A stretch of 64,000 bases of DNA from assembly GCA_023389575.1 (NCBI GenBank), contig JAEWEG010000015.1:22557-86556 (forward strand). Reading direction: 5' to 3'. This DNA is from Chloroflexota bacterium. GTDB taxonomy: Bacteria; Chloroflexota; Chloroflexia; Thermomicrobiales; UBA6265. This document shows, in pieces, positions 34,106 to 42,792 of the stretch (its first letter is position 1; each line of letters opens with the position of its first letter). The notes under the pieces are model-generated. The model saw only the letters and a program-made list of their open reading frames with translations. It was not told the origin of the DNA and ran no database searches. A program made the position numbers and the translations under genes.

Positions 34106-34513
34106 CTAATCGGCGGCGGCGTGGTTCAATCGGGCGCTCGCCGAGCGGTAGATGGCTCGTGAATCCGCATTCAGGATGATGTTGCCTTCGCTCAGGTCCT
34201 CATCCTCGGCTCGAACGACGGCGGTGAATCCATCTGGGCTGATGAGCGAATAGCCGTCGTCCCAAAGTTCACCGACCGCGACGTCGTCGGTGAGGAGAAT
34301 CGCGCGCAGTTCCCGCGCGATGGCAAGAACCTGGTCGACCGACGGCGCGTCGGTAGCGGACGGAATGGTCAGGCGCACAAGAAAGGGAAAGTCGCCCCGA
34401 TGGATCTCCGTTCGCATGGCGAGGACCGCCTGGTTTCCAATACTGGAAACAACAGCGTCCCACACTTGCTGATTGCTTACTGGGCGGTCGAAGTTGAGTT
34501 CGATGGCGTACAT
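34106..34513 (-). CDS. Uncharacterised 135-residue protein
   Basis: I do not recognise a family. It is a soluble protein with alternating beta and helix prediction: MYAIELNFD, VLAMRTEIHRGDFPFLVRLTIP, VDQVLAIARELRAILLTDDV and LWDDGYSLISPDG. It has no signal peptide or membrane helix. It converges on the phosphatase with 8 bases between stops and lies 35 bases downstream of the CarH-type regulator on the same strand, so it may be co-transcribed with that regulator. The ribosome site is weak, so the start at 34513 is uncertain. Confidence 0.55.
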   Translation of the reverse strand: MYAIELNFDRPVSNQQVWDAVVSSIGNQAVLAMRTEIHRGDFPFLVRLTIPSATDAPSVDQVLAIARELRAILLTDDVAVGELWDDGYSLISPDGFTAVVRAEDEDLSEGNIILNADSRAIYRSASARLNHAAAD

Positions 34514-34548
34514 TCCTAGATCATACCCCCGTTCGCCTGGGATCGCCG

Positions 34549-35475
34549 TCATGCACCAGGGCGCGAGTCGATCGCCTGGCGAACCAGGGGCGCGATCTGG
34601 TGCAGGTTTCGCGCCGAGAGCGGCGAGGCACCCCATTCCCTGACGCGAGCCTCGTTGCCGGCGATGGCCGCGCCACCGGCGATCACGGCGGGTGGGGGTG
34701 CAATGGTGGTTTCGAGGATGCTCGCGGTGGCCTCTCCCAACGATGGCAGGTTGACCTCGTTCTGCACGGAGAGCAGGAACGCGCCGGGCCGACGCCGGTC
34801 CCGCGCCTCCACCAGGAACCGCGATTCGATGTTTGGGCCGAGGTAGAACACCACGAACCCGGCGGCGCCCAGCAGGCCGCAAATCATCCGGATGCCGATT
34901 TCGTGCAGCTCGCCTCGCACCGAGGCGGCGACGACCACGGGTCCTGAATGCTGGTTTGGCTGATGCCGGGCGGCGAGCTCCGTGACGAGGTCCTTGATCG
35001 ATTCGGAAATTTCCCGCTCCTGCGAGACGGTGAGCGTGCCCTGTTCCCACCGGGTTCCAACCTCAACCAGCACCGGCGAAAGCACGTCCCCATAGAGCGA
35101 CACGAGCGAGAGTCCCGCCTCATCGGTGGCGATCACGAATGCCCGGGCCAGGTCGAACTCTCCCGCCAGGTAGTGGTTGAACAGGGTGTTGGCGAGTTCA
35201 TGCGGATCTTCCCGGACGGACCGGAGCGCCAATCGCTCACGAATCTCGGCCAGGGACAAGCGCTGACGCTGCCATCCCTTGATGAGCAACACCTGTTGCA
35301 CGTGCCTCGGTGTATAGAGCCGATGGCCACCCGCGGAACGGATGGGCACGATCAGCCCCTCGCGTTCGAGGAACCTCAGGCTCGAGTGCGTGACGTCGGA
35401 GTAGGTTCGACTTACCTGCTCGACCACGCCGCCGATCGACATGAGTTCTTCTGGCGGTTCAGCCTGTGTCGACAT
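34549..35475 (-). CDS. carH: MerR-family regulator with cobalamin-binding domain (CarH/LitR type)
   Basis: A 308-residue B12-dependent light-responsive repressor by family. It has a MerR winged helix (residues about 12-80, with THSSLRFLEREGLI and HRLYTPRHVQQVL), the cobalamin-cap four-helix bundle (about 95-170), and the Rossmann B12-binding domain with ELHEIG (lower axial ligand His191) and a later VIAGGAA loop. In CarH the cap carries a Wx9EH motif and a His directly after the Trp; here Trp143 is followed by Glu144, and the second motif is Glu153-Arg154. So the light-induced bis-His link could not form as described. The ATG at 35475 is chosen over 35577. It diverges from the DUF4397/carotenoid genes, its likely targets. 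Confidence 0.85.
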   Translation of the reverse strand: MSTQAEPPEELMSIGGVVEQVSRTYSDVTHSSLRFLEREGLIVPIRSAGGHRLYTPRHVQQVLLIKGWQRQRLSLAEIRERLALRSVREDPHELANTLFNHYLAGEFDLARAFVIATDEAGLSLVSLYGDVLSPVLVEVGTRWEQGTLTVSQEREISESIKDLVTELAARHQPNQHSGPVVVAASVRGELHEIGIRMICGLLGAAGFVVFYLGPNIESRFLVEARDRRRPGAFLLSVQNEVNLPSLGEATASILETTIAPPPAVIAGGAAIAGNEARVREWGASPLSARNLHQIAPLVRQAIDSRPGA

Positions 35476-35570
35476 GGGGCCATCTCCACGGAATCGAACG
35501 TCCGTTACAGCGTACTGGCGGTTTGGCGTGGGCGCTATCGCCGGCCGGAGCGTCTTCTTCCCGCCTGCCA

Positions 35571-35609
35571 TTGACAAAGTGTAACCTATACTCTAGGTTT
35601 AGATATAGT
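35571..35609 (+). promoter_or_regulatory. Candidate promoter/operator region between carH and the DUF4397 gene
   Basis: TTGACA (35571-35576), the inverted repeat AACCTA-N5-TAGGTT (35583-35599) and TATAGT (35604-35609) lie in an unusually A+T-rich 40 bases. TTGACA to TATAGT is 27 bases, too long for a plain promoter, so the pair may belong to different promoters. The inverted repeat is a reasonable MerR-type operator. Confidence 0.4.
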
Positions 35610-35689
35610 GCTGGAGGAAACGGGGAGGCGCCCCCACGAATCCAAGGCCTGGTGAATTGTTCGATGGATCATGTCGAGGAGACACGCAG

Positions 35690-36460
35690 ATGGAAATCAC
35701 GCGGAAGGCATTTTCAACCGCGGTGTTTGGTGGACTGTTCGCCTTCTCAATGCTGGGAGCCGCGGCTCCCCAGGCAACGTTGGCCCAGGGGACGCCGGAA
35801 ATGGCTCCCCCCAATTGCGCGACCACCCTTGGCATTGGATCTGAGGGAGACGCGTGCGTGAACGTGGTGCACGCCTCTCCGGATGCTCCGGCGGTGGACG
35901 TGTACGTGGATGGCATGGTGGCCCTTGAGGGGCTCGAGTTCGGCGCCTTCTCCGGCTGGGTCGCCCTTCCGGCTGGCGATCACCAGGTACAGGTCGCGGC
36001 CGCTGGCGAGGCGGTCGACACCGCCGTGATCGACGCCACCCTGACCCTGGATCCCGGCGTGGCCTACCACGTCGCGGCGACTGGCCTGCTCGAGGAAATC
36101 ACCCCACAGGTCTATGTCGCCGACCTCGGCGAACTTGAGGCCGACATGGCCCGCGTCCGCGTGATCCACACCTCCCCCGATGCCCCGGCGGTCGACGTCG
36201 CGGTGGCGGGTGGCGATGTGCTGGTGGGTGAGCTTGCCTTCCCCGATGCCAGCGACGCGCTGACGGTACCGGCCGGTTCGTATGACCTCGAAGTGCGCCC
36301 CGCTGGCACCATGGATGTCGCTCTCGACCTTCCTGGAGTCGAACTTGAAGCCGGAATGACCTACGATATCTTCGCAATAGGTCAGGTTTCAGACGGGTCC
36401 CTTACCGTGCTGGTGATTCCATCGCCAACCGGTTCTGGCGCCGCAACCCCGATGGCGTAA
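35690..36460 (+). CDS. Secreted DUF4397 protein
   Basis: A 256-residue exported protein with a Sec-type signal (TAVFGGLFAFSMLG, cleaved near LAQGT) and two DUF4397 beta domains. Each opens with the phrase VVHASPDAPAVDVYVDG or VIHTSPDAPAVDVAVAG and continues LPAG(D/S)..VQV-like. The family is common in anchored or secreted proteins of unknown function. It ends in TPMA. GAGGAGA precedes the ATG by 8 bases. It stands between the CarH-type regulator and the carotenoid genes with a 69-base gap to the next, so it may be light-controlled like them. Confidence 0.88.
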   Translation: MEITRKAFSTAVFGGLFAFSMLGAAAPQATLAQGTPEMAPPNCATTLGIGSEGDACVNVVHASPDAPAVDVYVDGMVALEGLEFGAFSGWVALPAGDHQVQVAAAGEAVDTAVIDATLTLDPGVAYHVAATGLLEEITPQVYVADLGELEADMARVRVIHTSPDAPAVDVAVAGGDVLVGELAFPDASDALTVPAGSYDLEVRPAGTMDVALDLPGVELEAGMTYDIFAIGQVSDGSLTVLVIPSPTGSGAATPMA

Positions 36461-36529
36461 CCATCACCTGGGTCCTGACCGGGCAGCAACGTGGCTGTCC
36501 GGTCAGTGGCTCACCTGGAGGGCCGGAAC

Positions 36530-37957
36530 ATGTCGAACGAGACGACCAAGACCTATTCATCCACCATTCCCGCTCCGGTCGACGAGCTTCTGGCATGGCA
36601 CCGGAACCCTGGAGCGCTCAACCGCTTGATGCCACCCTGGATAAAGGTGGAGATCAAGGAAACCGACGGATCGATCGAGCCTGGAAGCAAGGTCCGGCTG
36701 CGCGTGCCGCTGGCGGGCCCGGTCGGCACCGACTGGCTGATCCGGCATGAGTCCCTGGACGATGGTTCGGGGTTTGCCGATATTCAGCAGGACGGTCCTT
36801 TTACATCCTGGAGGCATGATCATCGATTCCTGCCAGACACCGAGCGGACATCGGTGCTGGAGGATCGCCTGGCGTATGGCCTGCCGGCTGGTCCGGCGGG
36901 CGAGGCCGTGGCTGGCGGCCGGATCAGCGACATGCTTGACCGGATGTTCGCCATGCGTCACCTGAGAACCAGGAACGACCTTTTGCGGCATCGGCACGCT
37001 GGCATCGAGCGGCCCTTGCGGATCGCCATCGCGGGTTCCACCGGGCTGGTTGGCCAACGGCTGGTGCCATTCCTGCAAGGGGGAGGGCACGAGGTCTTTT
37101 CGCTCGTTCGCCGTGAGGCACGGGCCGCGAATGAGATTTCCTGGGATCCCGCCAAGGGCAGGATCGAGGCTCCCAAGCTCGAAGGCATGGATGCCGTCGT
37201 CAACCTGGCGGGTGTATCGATCGCGGGCGGGCTGTGGACGGAGAAGCGGCGGGCGGCGATCCGGAACAGCCGGGTACAGGGCACGCACCTGCTGGCGACG
37301 ACGATGGCGGGGCTTTCCCAACCACCACGGGTATTCGTTGCGACCTCGGCGGTGGGGGCATATGGCAGCCGGGGCGATGAAACGCTGACCGAGGAATCCG
37401 CCCTTGGCACCGGGTTCCTGGCCGATGTCTGTCGCGAGTGGGAGGCCGCCGCCGATCCCGCCCGGGATGCTGGCATACGGGTTGTTCATCCGAGGTTCGG
37501 CGTGGTGTTCGCTGGCGAGGGCGGCATGCTTCCGCTCCTCTCCCTGCTGTTCAAGACCGGCCTGGGCGGCCCACTTGGCGATGGGCGGCAGTACATGAGC
37601 TGGATCGCGGCCGACGACCTGGTCGGCATCCTGCTGGAATCGATCGCCAACGACTCCCTCGAAGGTCCGGTCAACGCGGTGTCGTCCCAACTGACCACGA
37701 ACGCCGAGTTCACCCGGGCGATGGGCAAGGTCCTTAAGCGGCCGACATTCCTGCGTGCGCCGGCCTCCGTCATGCGGCTGGTGGCGGGCGACCTGGCCAA
37801 CGACCTGATCCTGACCAGCCAGCGGGTGGTTCCCGAACGCCTGGACCAGGCCGGTTTTCGATTCGCGTTTCCCACGCTGGAGTCGACCTTGCGCTTCGAG
37901 CTTGGCAAGGGTGACTTCGACTACAGCGGCAGCAACCTGCCGGATGCATCCAGGTGA
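36530..37957 (+). CDS. SRPBCC domain fused to a TIGR01777 epimerase-type SDR
   Basis: A 475-residue fusion. Residues 1-155 form an SRPBCC (START-like) ligand-binding domain (YSSTIPAPVDELLAWHRNPGA, LNRLMPPWIKV and FTSWRHDHRF). Residues about 163-475 form a TIGR01777 nucleotide-binding SDR with IAIAGSTGLVGQRL, AVVNLAGVSIAG, FVATSAVGAYG and ARDAGIRVVHPRFGVV. The SDR lacks an obvious YxxxK, as is usual in this group, and its reaction is unknown. Similar genes occur with light-induced carotenoid clusters, but which lipid it handles is inference. GGAGGG precedes the ATG. It leads the carotenoid gene run. Confidence 0.85.
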   Translation: MSNETTKTYSSTIPAPVDELLAWHRNPGALNRLMPPWIKVEIKETDGSIEPGSKVRLRVPLAGPVGTDWLIRHESLDDGSGFADIQQDGPFTSWRHDHRFLPDTERTSVLEDRLAYGLPAGPAGEAVAGGRISDMLDRMFAMRHLRTRNDLLRHRHAGIERPLRIAIAGSTGLVGQRLVPFLQGGGHEVFSLVRREARAANEISWDPAKGRIEAPKLEGMDAVVNLAGVSIAGGLWTEKRRAAIRNSRVQGTHLLATTMAGLSQPPRVFVATSAVGAYGSRGDETLTEESALGTGFLADVCREWEAAADPARDAGIRVVHPRFGVVFAGEGGMLPLLSLLFKTGLGGPLGDGRQYMSWIAADDLVGILLESIANDSLEGPVNAVSSQLTTNAEFTRAMGKVLKRPTFLRAPASVMRLVAGDLANDLILTSQRVVPERLDQAGFRFAFPTLESTLRFELGKGDFDYSGSNLPDASR

Positions 37958-37989
37958 CGGCGTCAGCACCGATACCGGAGAGGGCCACC

Positions 37990-39117
37990 ATGAACCCCAG
38001 CACGAAGGAACCTGACGTCACCGCCCGGCGGAAGGACGACCATATCGATATCAACCTGAACCGGCAGGTGCAGGCTCGGGAGGTGACGACGGGCTTCGAG
38101 CACATCCGTTTCGTGCATTCCGCGCTGCCAGAACTGGACCTGGCGCAGGTGGACGTGACGTCGACGTTCCTCGGTCACCGGCTTGGCGCGCCCATCCTGA
38201 TTTCCGGCATGACGGGCGGTGTCGAGCGCGGCTGGGAGATCACGCGGACCCTGGCGAGGGTGGCGGAGGACCTGAGGCTGGCGATCGGGGTTGGATCGCA
38301 GCGGGCCGCGCTGGAGGATCCGGAGCGGGCGCGGTTCTACCAGGTCCGCGACGTGGCACCGAATGTGCTGCTGTTATCCAATCTTGGGGCGGTGCAGCTG
38401 AACTACGGCTACGGGGTTGACGAGTGTCGCCGGGCGATGGAGATGATCGGCGCGGACGCTCTGGTCCTGCATCTCAATCCCCTCCAGGAGGCATTGCAGC
38501 CGGAAGGCAACCGCGACTTCTCCAATCTTCTGCGGAAGATCGAGGCGGTTTGCCGGTGGCTCGACCGCCCGGTGGTGGTGAAGGAAATCGGCTGCGGCAT
38601 TTCGACCGATGTGGCGAGCCAGCTGGCCGACGCCGGTGTGGCCGCGATCGATGTCGGCGGCACGGGCGGCACGTCGTGGAGCGCGGTGGAGTACTTCAGG
38701 GCCGATGTCGACCTGAGCCAGCGGCTGAGCCAGACGTTCGTGGACTGGGGTATTCCGACCCTCGTCAGCCTGGAAATGACCCAGACCGGCGCGCCGGGTG
38801 TGCCAGTGGTGGCGAGCGGTGGGATGAGAACGGGCCTCGACGCCGCCAAGGCGATCGCCCTCGGGGCGTCGATGGCGGGGTTCGCCGCGCCAATGCTGTC
38901 GGCGGCGGTGGCGGGGGAAGAGCGAGCGCACGCGGTGGCGACGGCGCTGATCGAGGAGCTGCGGTTGGCGATGTTCCTCGGCGGGGCGGGAACAATCGAG
39001 CACCTGGGGAGAGTTCCGTTGATGACGGCGGACTGGACGCCGAAGTATCGAGTAACGAATGGGCCTGGCTATTTCGCTGGAAAGGCGATCACGCATGACA
39101 TCAAGCAGACCCTTTGA
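37990..39117 (+). CDS. fni: Type 2 isopentenyl-diphosphate delta-isomerase
   Basis: A 375-residue FMN-dependent isomerase that interconverts isopentenyl and dimethylallyl diphosphates, feeding phytoene synthesis. Family signs are RKDDHIDINL near the N-terminus, the flavin-site phrase ISGMTGG, HLNPLQEALQPEG with the metal-binding region, VVVKEIGCGIS, GTGGTSWS and ASGGMRTGLDAAKA. A GTG at 37954 overlaps the previous stop, but the ATG at 37990 has GGAGAGGG 6 bases before it. The downstream phytoene synthase gene overlaps its last 23 bases. Using the flavin-type enzyme fits many bacteria without the type 1 enzyme. Confidence 0.95.
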   Translation: MNPSTKEPDVTARRKDDHIDINLNRQVQAREVTTGFEHIRFVHSALPELDLAQVDVTSTFLGHRLGAPILISGMTGGVERGWEITRTLARVAEDLRLAIGVGSQRAALEDPERARFYQVRDVAPNVLLLSNLGAVQLNYGYGVDECRRAMEMIGADALVLHLNPLQEALQPEGNRDFSNLLRKIEAVCRWLDRPVVVKEIGCGISTDVASQLADAGVAAIDVGGTGGTSWSAVEYFRADVDLSQRLSQTFVDWGIPTLVSLEMTQTGAPGVPVVASGGMRTGLDAAKAIALGASMAGFAAPMLSAAVAGEERAHAVATALIEELRLAMFLGGAGTIEHLGRVPLMTADWTPKYRVTNGPGYFAGKAITHDIKQTL

Positions 39118-40078
39118 ACGGCAAGCGGTCGCGGCTGACTGGGAGGCGTGCCGGAGCGTGGCCCAGGAGCACGGAAAGTCCTTCTACCTGGCCAGCCAGG
39201 TACTGGGCTCGCGGCGCAAGCGAGCGATTCTTTCGGCCTACGCGTTTTGCAGGATCGCCGACGACATCGTGGACCAGTCGGCGGAACTGGGCAAGGCGGA
39301 GGCGCATGCCGCGCTGGAGGACTGGAAGCTCCAGCTTGTCTCGCCGACCCACCCGGTCGCCGTTGCGTTCGCCGAAACGCGCGCGACCTTTGGCGTGCCG
39401 ATCGAGCCGGTGCTCGATCTCCTGGACGGCCTGGAAATGGATCTGTCGCCCCGCTCCTACGAGACCTGGCACGATCTTGAGCGGTACTGCTACCTGGTGG
39501 CCGGCACCGTGGGGCTGATCGTGGCCCCCATCCTCGGCTGCCGGGATCGCCATGCCCTCGAACATGCCGCCGAACTCGGGATCGCGATGCAACTGACGAA
39601 CATCCTCCGTGACGTGGCGGAGGACGCGGAGATGGGCCGGCTCTACCTGCCGGTGGACGAACTCGCCTCCTACGGCATCACGCCCGAGGACGTGCTGGCT
39701 GGTTCCCCGGGGCCTCGCTTCGCCGACTTCATGCAGTTTCAGATCGTGCGGGCGAGGGCGATTTACGCCAGCGCCGCCCGCGGCATCCCGGCGCTCGCCC
39801 CGAGCGGGCGGGCCGCCACGCTGGCCGCCAGCAAGCTGTACTCCGGGATCCTCGACGAGATCGAGACGCTGAACCACGACGTGTTCGCGCGGCGTGCCTA
39901 TGTGCCCTCTGGCCGGAAGGCCCGCATCATGACGACCGTCGCCGGGGCGTGGATGGGGATGTTCGTGCCCATGCGATCCAGGCCGCAGCCGCGCCAGACG
40001 GATGGGCGGATTGGGGCGCTTCGCGCCCGGGTCGGGCTGCAGGCGTCTGGAATGATCGATGGGGGCGGCGGTTCGTGA
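39095..40078 (+). CDS. crtB: Phytoene synthase
   Basis: A 327-residue squalene/phytoene synthase family enzyme that joins two geranylgeranyl diphosphates to make phytoene. The two Asp-rich metal motifs are IADDIVDQ (about residues 53-60) and NILRDVAEDAEMGR (about 168-181). Substrate-pocket phrases GKSFYLASQV and AYAFCRIADD are intact. The start at 39095 overlaps the isomerase stop, which shows coupling. The C-terminal 40 residues are Arg-rich and variable. It is the entry step of the carotenoid operon; the desaturase follows after 54 bases. Confidence 0.95.
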   Translation: MTSSRPFERQAVAADWEACRSVAQEHGKSFYLASQVLGSRRKRAILSAYAFCRIADDIVDQSAELGKAEAHAALEDWKLQLVSPTHPVAVAFAETRATFGVPIEPVLDLLDGLEMDLSPRSYETWHDLERYCYLVAGTVGLIVAPILGCRDRHALEHAAELGIAMQLTNILRDVAEDAEMGRLYLPVDELASYGITPEDVLAGSPGPRFADFMQFQIVRARAIYASAARGIPALAPSGRAATLAASKLYSGILDEIETLNHDVFARRAYVPSGRKARIMTTVAGAWMGMFVPMRSRPQPRQTDGRIGALRARVGLQASGMIDGGGGS

Positions 40079-40132
40079 GCTTCGAGGTTCGAAACACCCG
40101 CCAGGCCCGCGCCGGGCGGAAAGGCACCGTTC

Positions 40133-41644
40133 GTGAGTAAGCGCGTGGTTGTTATAGGAAGTGGCTTTGGAGGCCTGGCGGCGGCGATTCGCCTGGCCGC
40201 CGATGGTCACGACGTCACCATCGTGGAAAAGCGCGACCAGCCCGGTGGACGTGCGTATGTGTATCGCCAGAATGGCTTTACCTTCGACGGCGGTCCAACC
40301 GTGGTGACCGCGCCGTGGATGATCACCGACCTGTTCGAGCTGGCGGGCAGGAATACCGCCGATTACGTGACCATGGTGCCGGTGGACCCGTTCTACCGGA
40401 TCTTTTTTCACGACGGGGCGCACTTCGATTACAGCGGCGACCCCGCGACGATGGAAGCTGGGATTCGGGCGTTCAGCCAGTACCCGGAAGACGTGGACGG
40501 GTATAAGGCGTTCGTTCGCAAGTCGAAGGACATCTTCGCCAAGGGCTTCACCGAACTCGCGCACCAACCATTCCTGCGGGTTTCGGACATGGTGAAGATC
40601 GTGCCCGACCTGTTGCGCCTGGAGAGCTACCGGTCGGTGTACGGGCTGGTGTCGAAGCACGTGAAGGACGACCGCCTGCGACAGGTGCTCTCCTTCCATC
40701 CATTACTGGTGGGTGGCAATCCGTTCCAGACCACCAGCATTTACACCCTGATCCATCATCTGGAACGGGAATGGGGTGTCTGGTTCGCGATGGGCGGCAC
40801 CGGCGCGATCGTCAACGGACTGACGCGGCTGTTCGAGGAGCTTGGTGGAACCATCCTGCTCGACTCGGAGGTGGCCCAGATCACGGTGGCGAACGGGCGG
40901 GCCAACGGCGTGCTGCTGAAGAACGGGACGGAGCTTTCCGCCGATATCGTGGTGTGCAACGGTGATGTGGCGGCCGCCTACCAGAACTTGTTGCCAGCAT
41001 CGTCTCGCCGGAAGTACACCGACCGGCGGCTGGCGAAGATGAAGTACTCGATGTCCCTGGTGGTGATCTATTTCGGGACCGACAGGACATACCGTGACAG
41101 CGGGACCGCGCTCCAGCATCACAACATCATCCTGGGCCCGAGGTACAAGGAGCTGCTGGAGGACATCTTCAATCGCAAGGTGCTGGCCGAGGACTTCTCG
41201 TTGTACCTGCACATGCCGACACTGACCGATCCTTCCCTCGCGCCGCCGGGAGGCGAGAGCTTCTACGTGCTGGCCCCAGTGCCGCACCTGGGTGGCGGGA
41301 TCGATTGGGAGCGGGAGGCCAAACCCTACCGTGACCGGATCATATCCTTCCTGGAGGAGCGCTACCTGCCGGACCTTGGAAAGCACATCGTGGCCGAGCA
41401 CATGATCGACCCGCGTCATTTCCGGGACACGCTCAATAGTTACGCCGGGTCGGCGTTCTCGGTGGAACCGATCCTGACGCAGTCGGCCTGGTTCCGACCG
41501 CACAACCGCTCGGAGGAACTGCCCAACCTCTATTTCGTGGGAGCCGGCACCCATCCCGGGGCGGGCATGCCCGGCGTGTTGAGTTCGGCCGTGATCGCCC
41601 AGAATCTCATCCGTGATTCGCTTGACCGCGAGGTGCGCCGATGA
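40133..41644 (+). CDS. crtI: Phytoene desaturase
   Basis: A 503-residue FAD-dependent desaturase of the CrtI family that introduces conjugated double bases into phytoene, most likely to lycopene. The N-terminal dinucleotide motif GSGFGGLAAA begins at residue 9; then come VEKRDQPGGRAYVY and FDGGPTVVTAPW. The C-terminal FAD signature is LYFVGAGTHPGAGMPGVL. The start is a GTG with GGAAAGG 9 bases before it. The stop overlaps the glycosyltransferase start as ATGA. Which desaturation product forms cannot be read from sequence. Confidence 0.95.
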   Translation: MSKRVVVIGSGFGGLAAAIRLAADGHDVTIVEKRDQPGGRAYVYRQNGFTFDGGPTVVTAPWMITDLFELAGRNTADYVTMVPVDPFYRIFFHDGAHFDYSGDPATMEAGIRAFSQYPEDVDGYKAFVRKSKDIFAKGFTELAHQPFLRVSDMVKIVPDLLRLESYRSVYGLVSKHVKDDRLRQVLSFHPLLVGGNPFQTTSIYTLIHHLEREWGVWFAMGGTGAIVNGLTRLFEELGGTILLDSEVAQITVANGRANGVLLKNGTELSADIVVCNGDVAAAYQNLLPASSRRKYTDRRLAKMKYSMSLVVIYFGTDRTYRDSGTALQHHNIILGPRYKELLEDIFNRKVLAEDFSLYLHMPTLTDPSLAPPGGESFYVLAPVPHLGGGIDWEREAKPYRDRIISFLEERYLPDLGKHIVAEHMIDPRHFRDTLNSYAGSAFSVEPILTQSAWFRPHNRSEELPNLYFVGAGTHPGAGMPGVLSSAVIAQNLIRDSLDREVRR

Positions 41645-42792
41645 GACGGGCGTTCATGATGCTCTTCGCGGTGCTTCAGGGGCTGCTGGCGGCACGGGTT
41701 GCTCTGCGGATGGTCGCCACCCCTGGCGGCTCCACCATCCGACGCCAGACCGGAGCGCTGGAGGCGTCCGGTGACGTGACAGTGCTGGTGCCAGTACTCA
41801 ATGAGGTTGGACGGTTGGCGCCCTGCCTGGACGGGCTGATGCTCCAGGGAGCCGAGGTGCGCGAGATCCTGGTGATCGACGGCGGGTCCTCGGATGGCAC
41901 CCAGGACCTGGTCGACAGGTTCGCGGGGCGGGACGAGCGCATCCGGCTGGTGGACGCCGCGCCGGTGCCGGAACTGGTCAATGGCAAGGCCCACGGGCTG
42001 GCCGCGGGCATGGCCGAGGCCGACCCGGAAGTTCGGTGGATCCTGACGATCGACGCCGACGTGCGTCCCAAACCGGGGCTCGTCCAGTCGCTCCTGGCGC
42101 ACGCGCGTCAGGAAGGCGTCCGGGCGCTGTCGGTGGCCACCCGGCAACGCCTGTCCGGGGCGGCGGAAGGTGTGGTTCATCCCTCGATGCTTGCGACGCT
42201 GGTGTACCGGCATGGGATACCCGGCGGGGCGACCACTCGGCTCGACCTGACGCAGGCGAACGGGCAGTGCTTCCTGATGCGCCGGGAGGTGCTCGACGCG
42301 GTTGGTGGCTTCCCGGCCGTGACGCGATCCATCTGTGAGGATGTCCATCTCGCGAGGAACATCGCGCGGCGCGGCGAACCGATTGGATTCTATGAATCCG
42401 ATAACCTGGTGACGGTTGAGATGTACGCGGGGTGGCGAGATGCCTGGACGAACTGGGCGCGGTCGTTGCCGATGCTGGACGGTCAGCCGGTTTGGCGCTC
42501 CCGCCTCGGACTGGCGGAGATCGCCCTGGTGCAGGCCGCGCCGCTGGCGCAGGCCGTCATCGGAACGCTGGTCGTGGGGCCGCGTCATCCCCTGACTCGG
42601 ATGGGCATTGGCTTGCTGATGATGCGGTTCGGGGTGCTGGCTGGTATGTCCAGGGCGTACGAGCAACGCCCCTGGACGTACTGGCTGTCACCGCTGGCGG
42701 ACCTGCCAGTGGTGATGCGCATCGCATATATGGGAACACGCAGGCGCCATACTTGGCGAGGCCGGGACCTGGTAGACGGAGAGAATCGATGA
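41641..42792 (+). CDS. Family 2 glycosyltransferase (carotenoid-type, CruC-like)
   Basis: A 383-residue membrane-associated glycosyltransferase. It has an N-terminal hydrophobic helix, the nucleotide-binding strand VTVLVPVLNEVGRL, the metal-binding DID-type motif ILTIDADVRP, and a late EDVHLARN with the acceptor-site region (QANGQCFLMRRE). One or two hydrophobic helices lie at the C-terminus. By position between crtI and cruF and by likeness to CruC, it would add a sugar to the 1'-hydroxyl of the carotenoid end made by CruF; this is inference. Both ends overlap neighbours by 4 bases (ATGA), so it is tightly coupled. Confidence 0.82.
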   Translation: MRRAFMMLFAVLQGLLAARVALRMVATPGGSTIRRQTGALEASGDVTVLVPVLNEVGRLAPCLDGLMLQGAEVREILVIDGGSSDGTQDLVDRFAGRDERIRLVDAAPVPELVNGKAHGLAAGMAEADPEVRWILTIDADVRPKPGLVQSLLAHARQEGVRALSVATRQRLSGAAEGVVHPSMLATLVYRHGIPGGATTRLDLTQANGQCFLMRREVLDAVGGFPAVTRSICEDVHLARNIARRGEPIGFYESDNLVTVEMYAGWRDAWTNWARSLPMLDGQPVWRSRLGLAEIALVQAAPLAQAVIGTLVVGPRHPLTRMGIGLLMMRFGVLAGMSRAYEQRPWTYWLSPLADLPVVMRIAYMGTRRRHTWRGRDLVDGENR

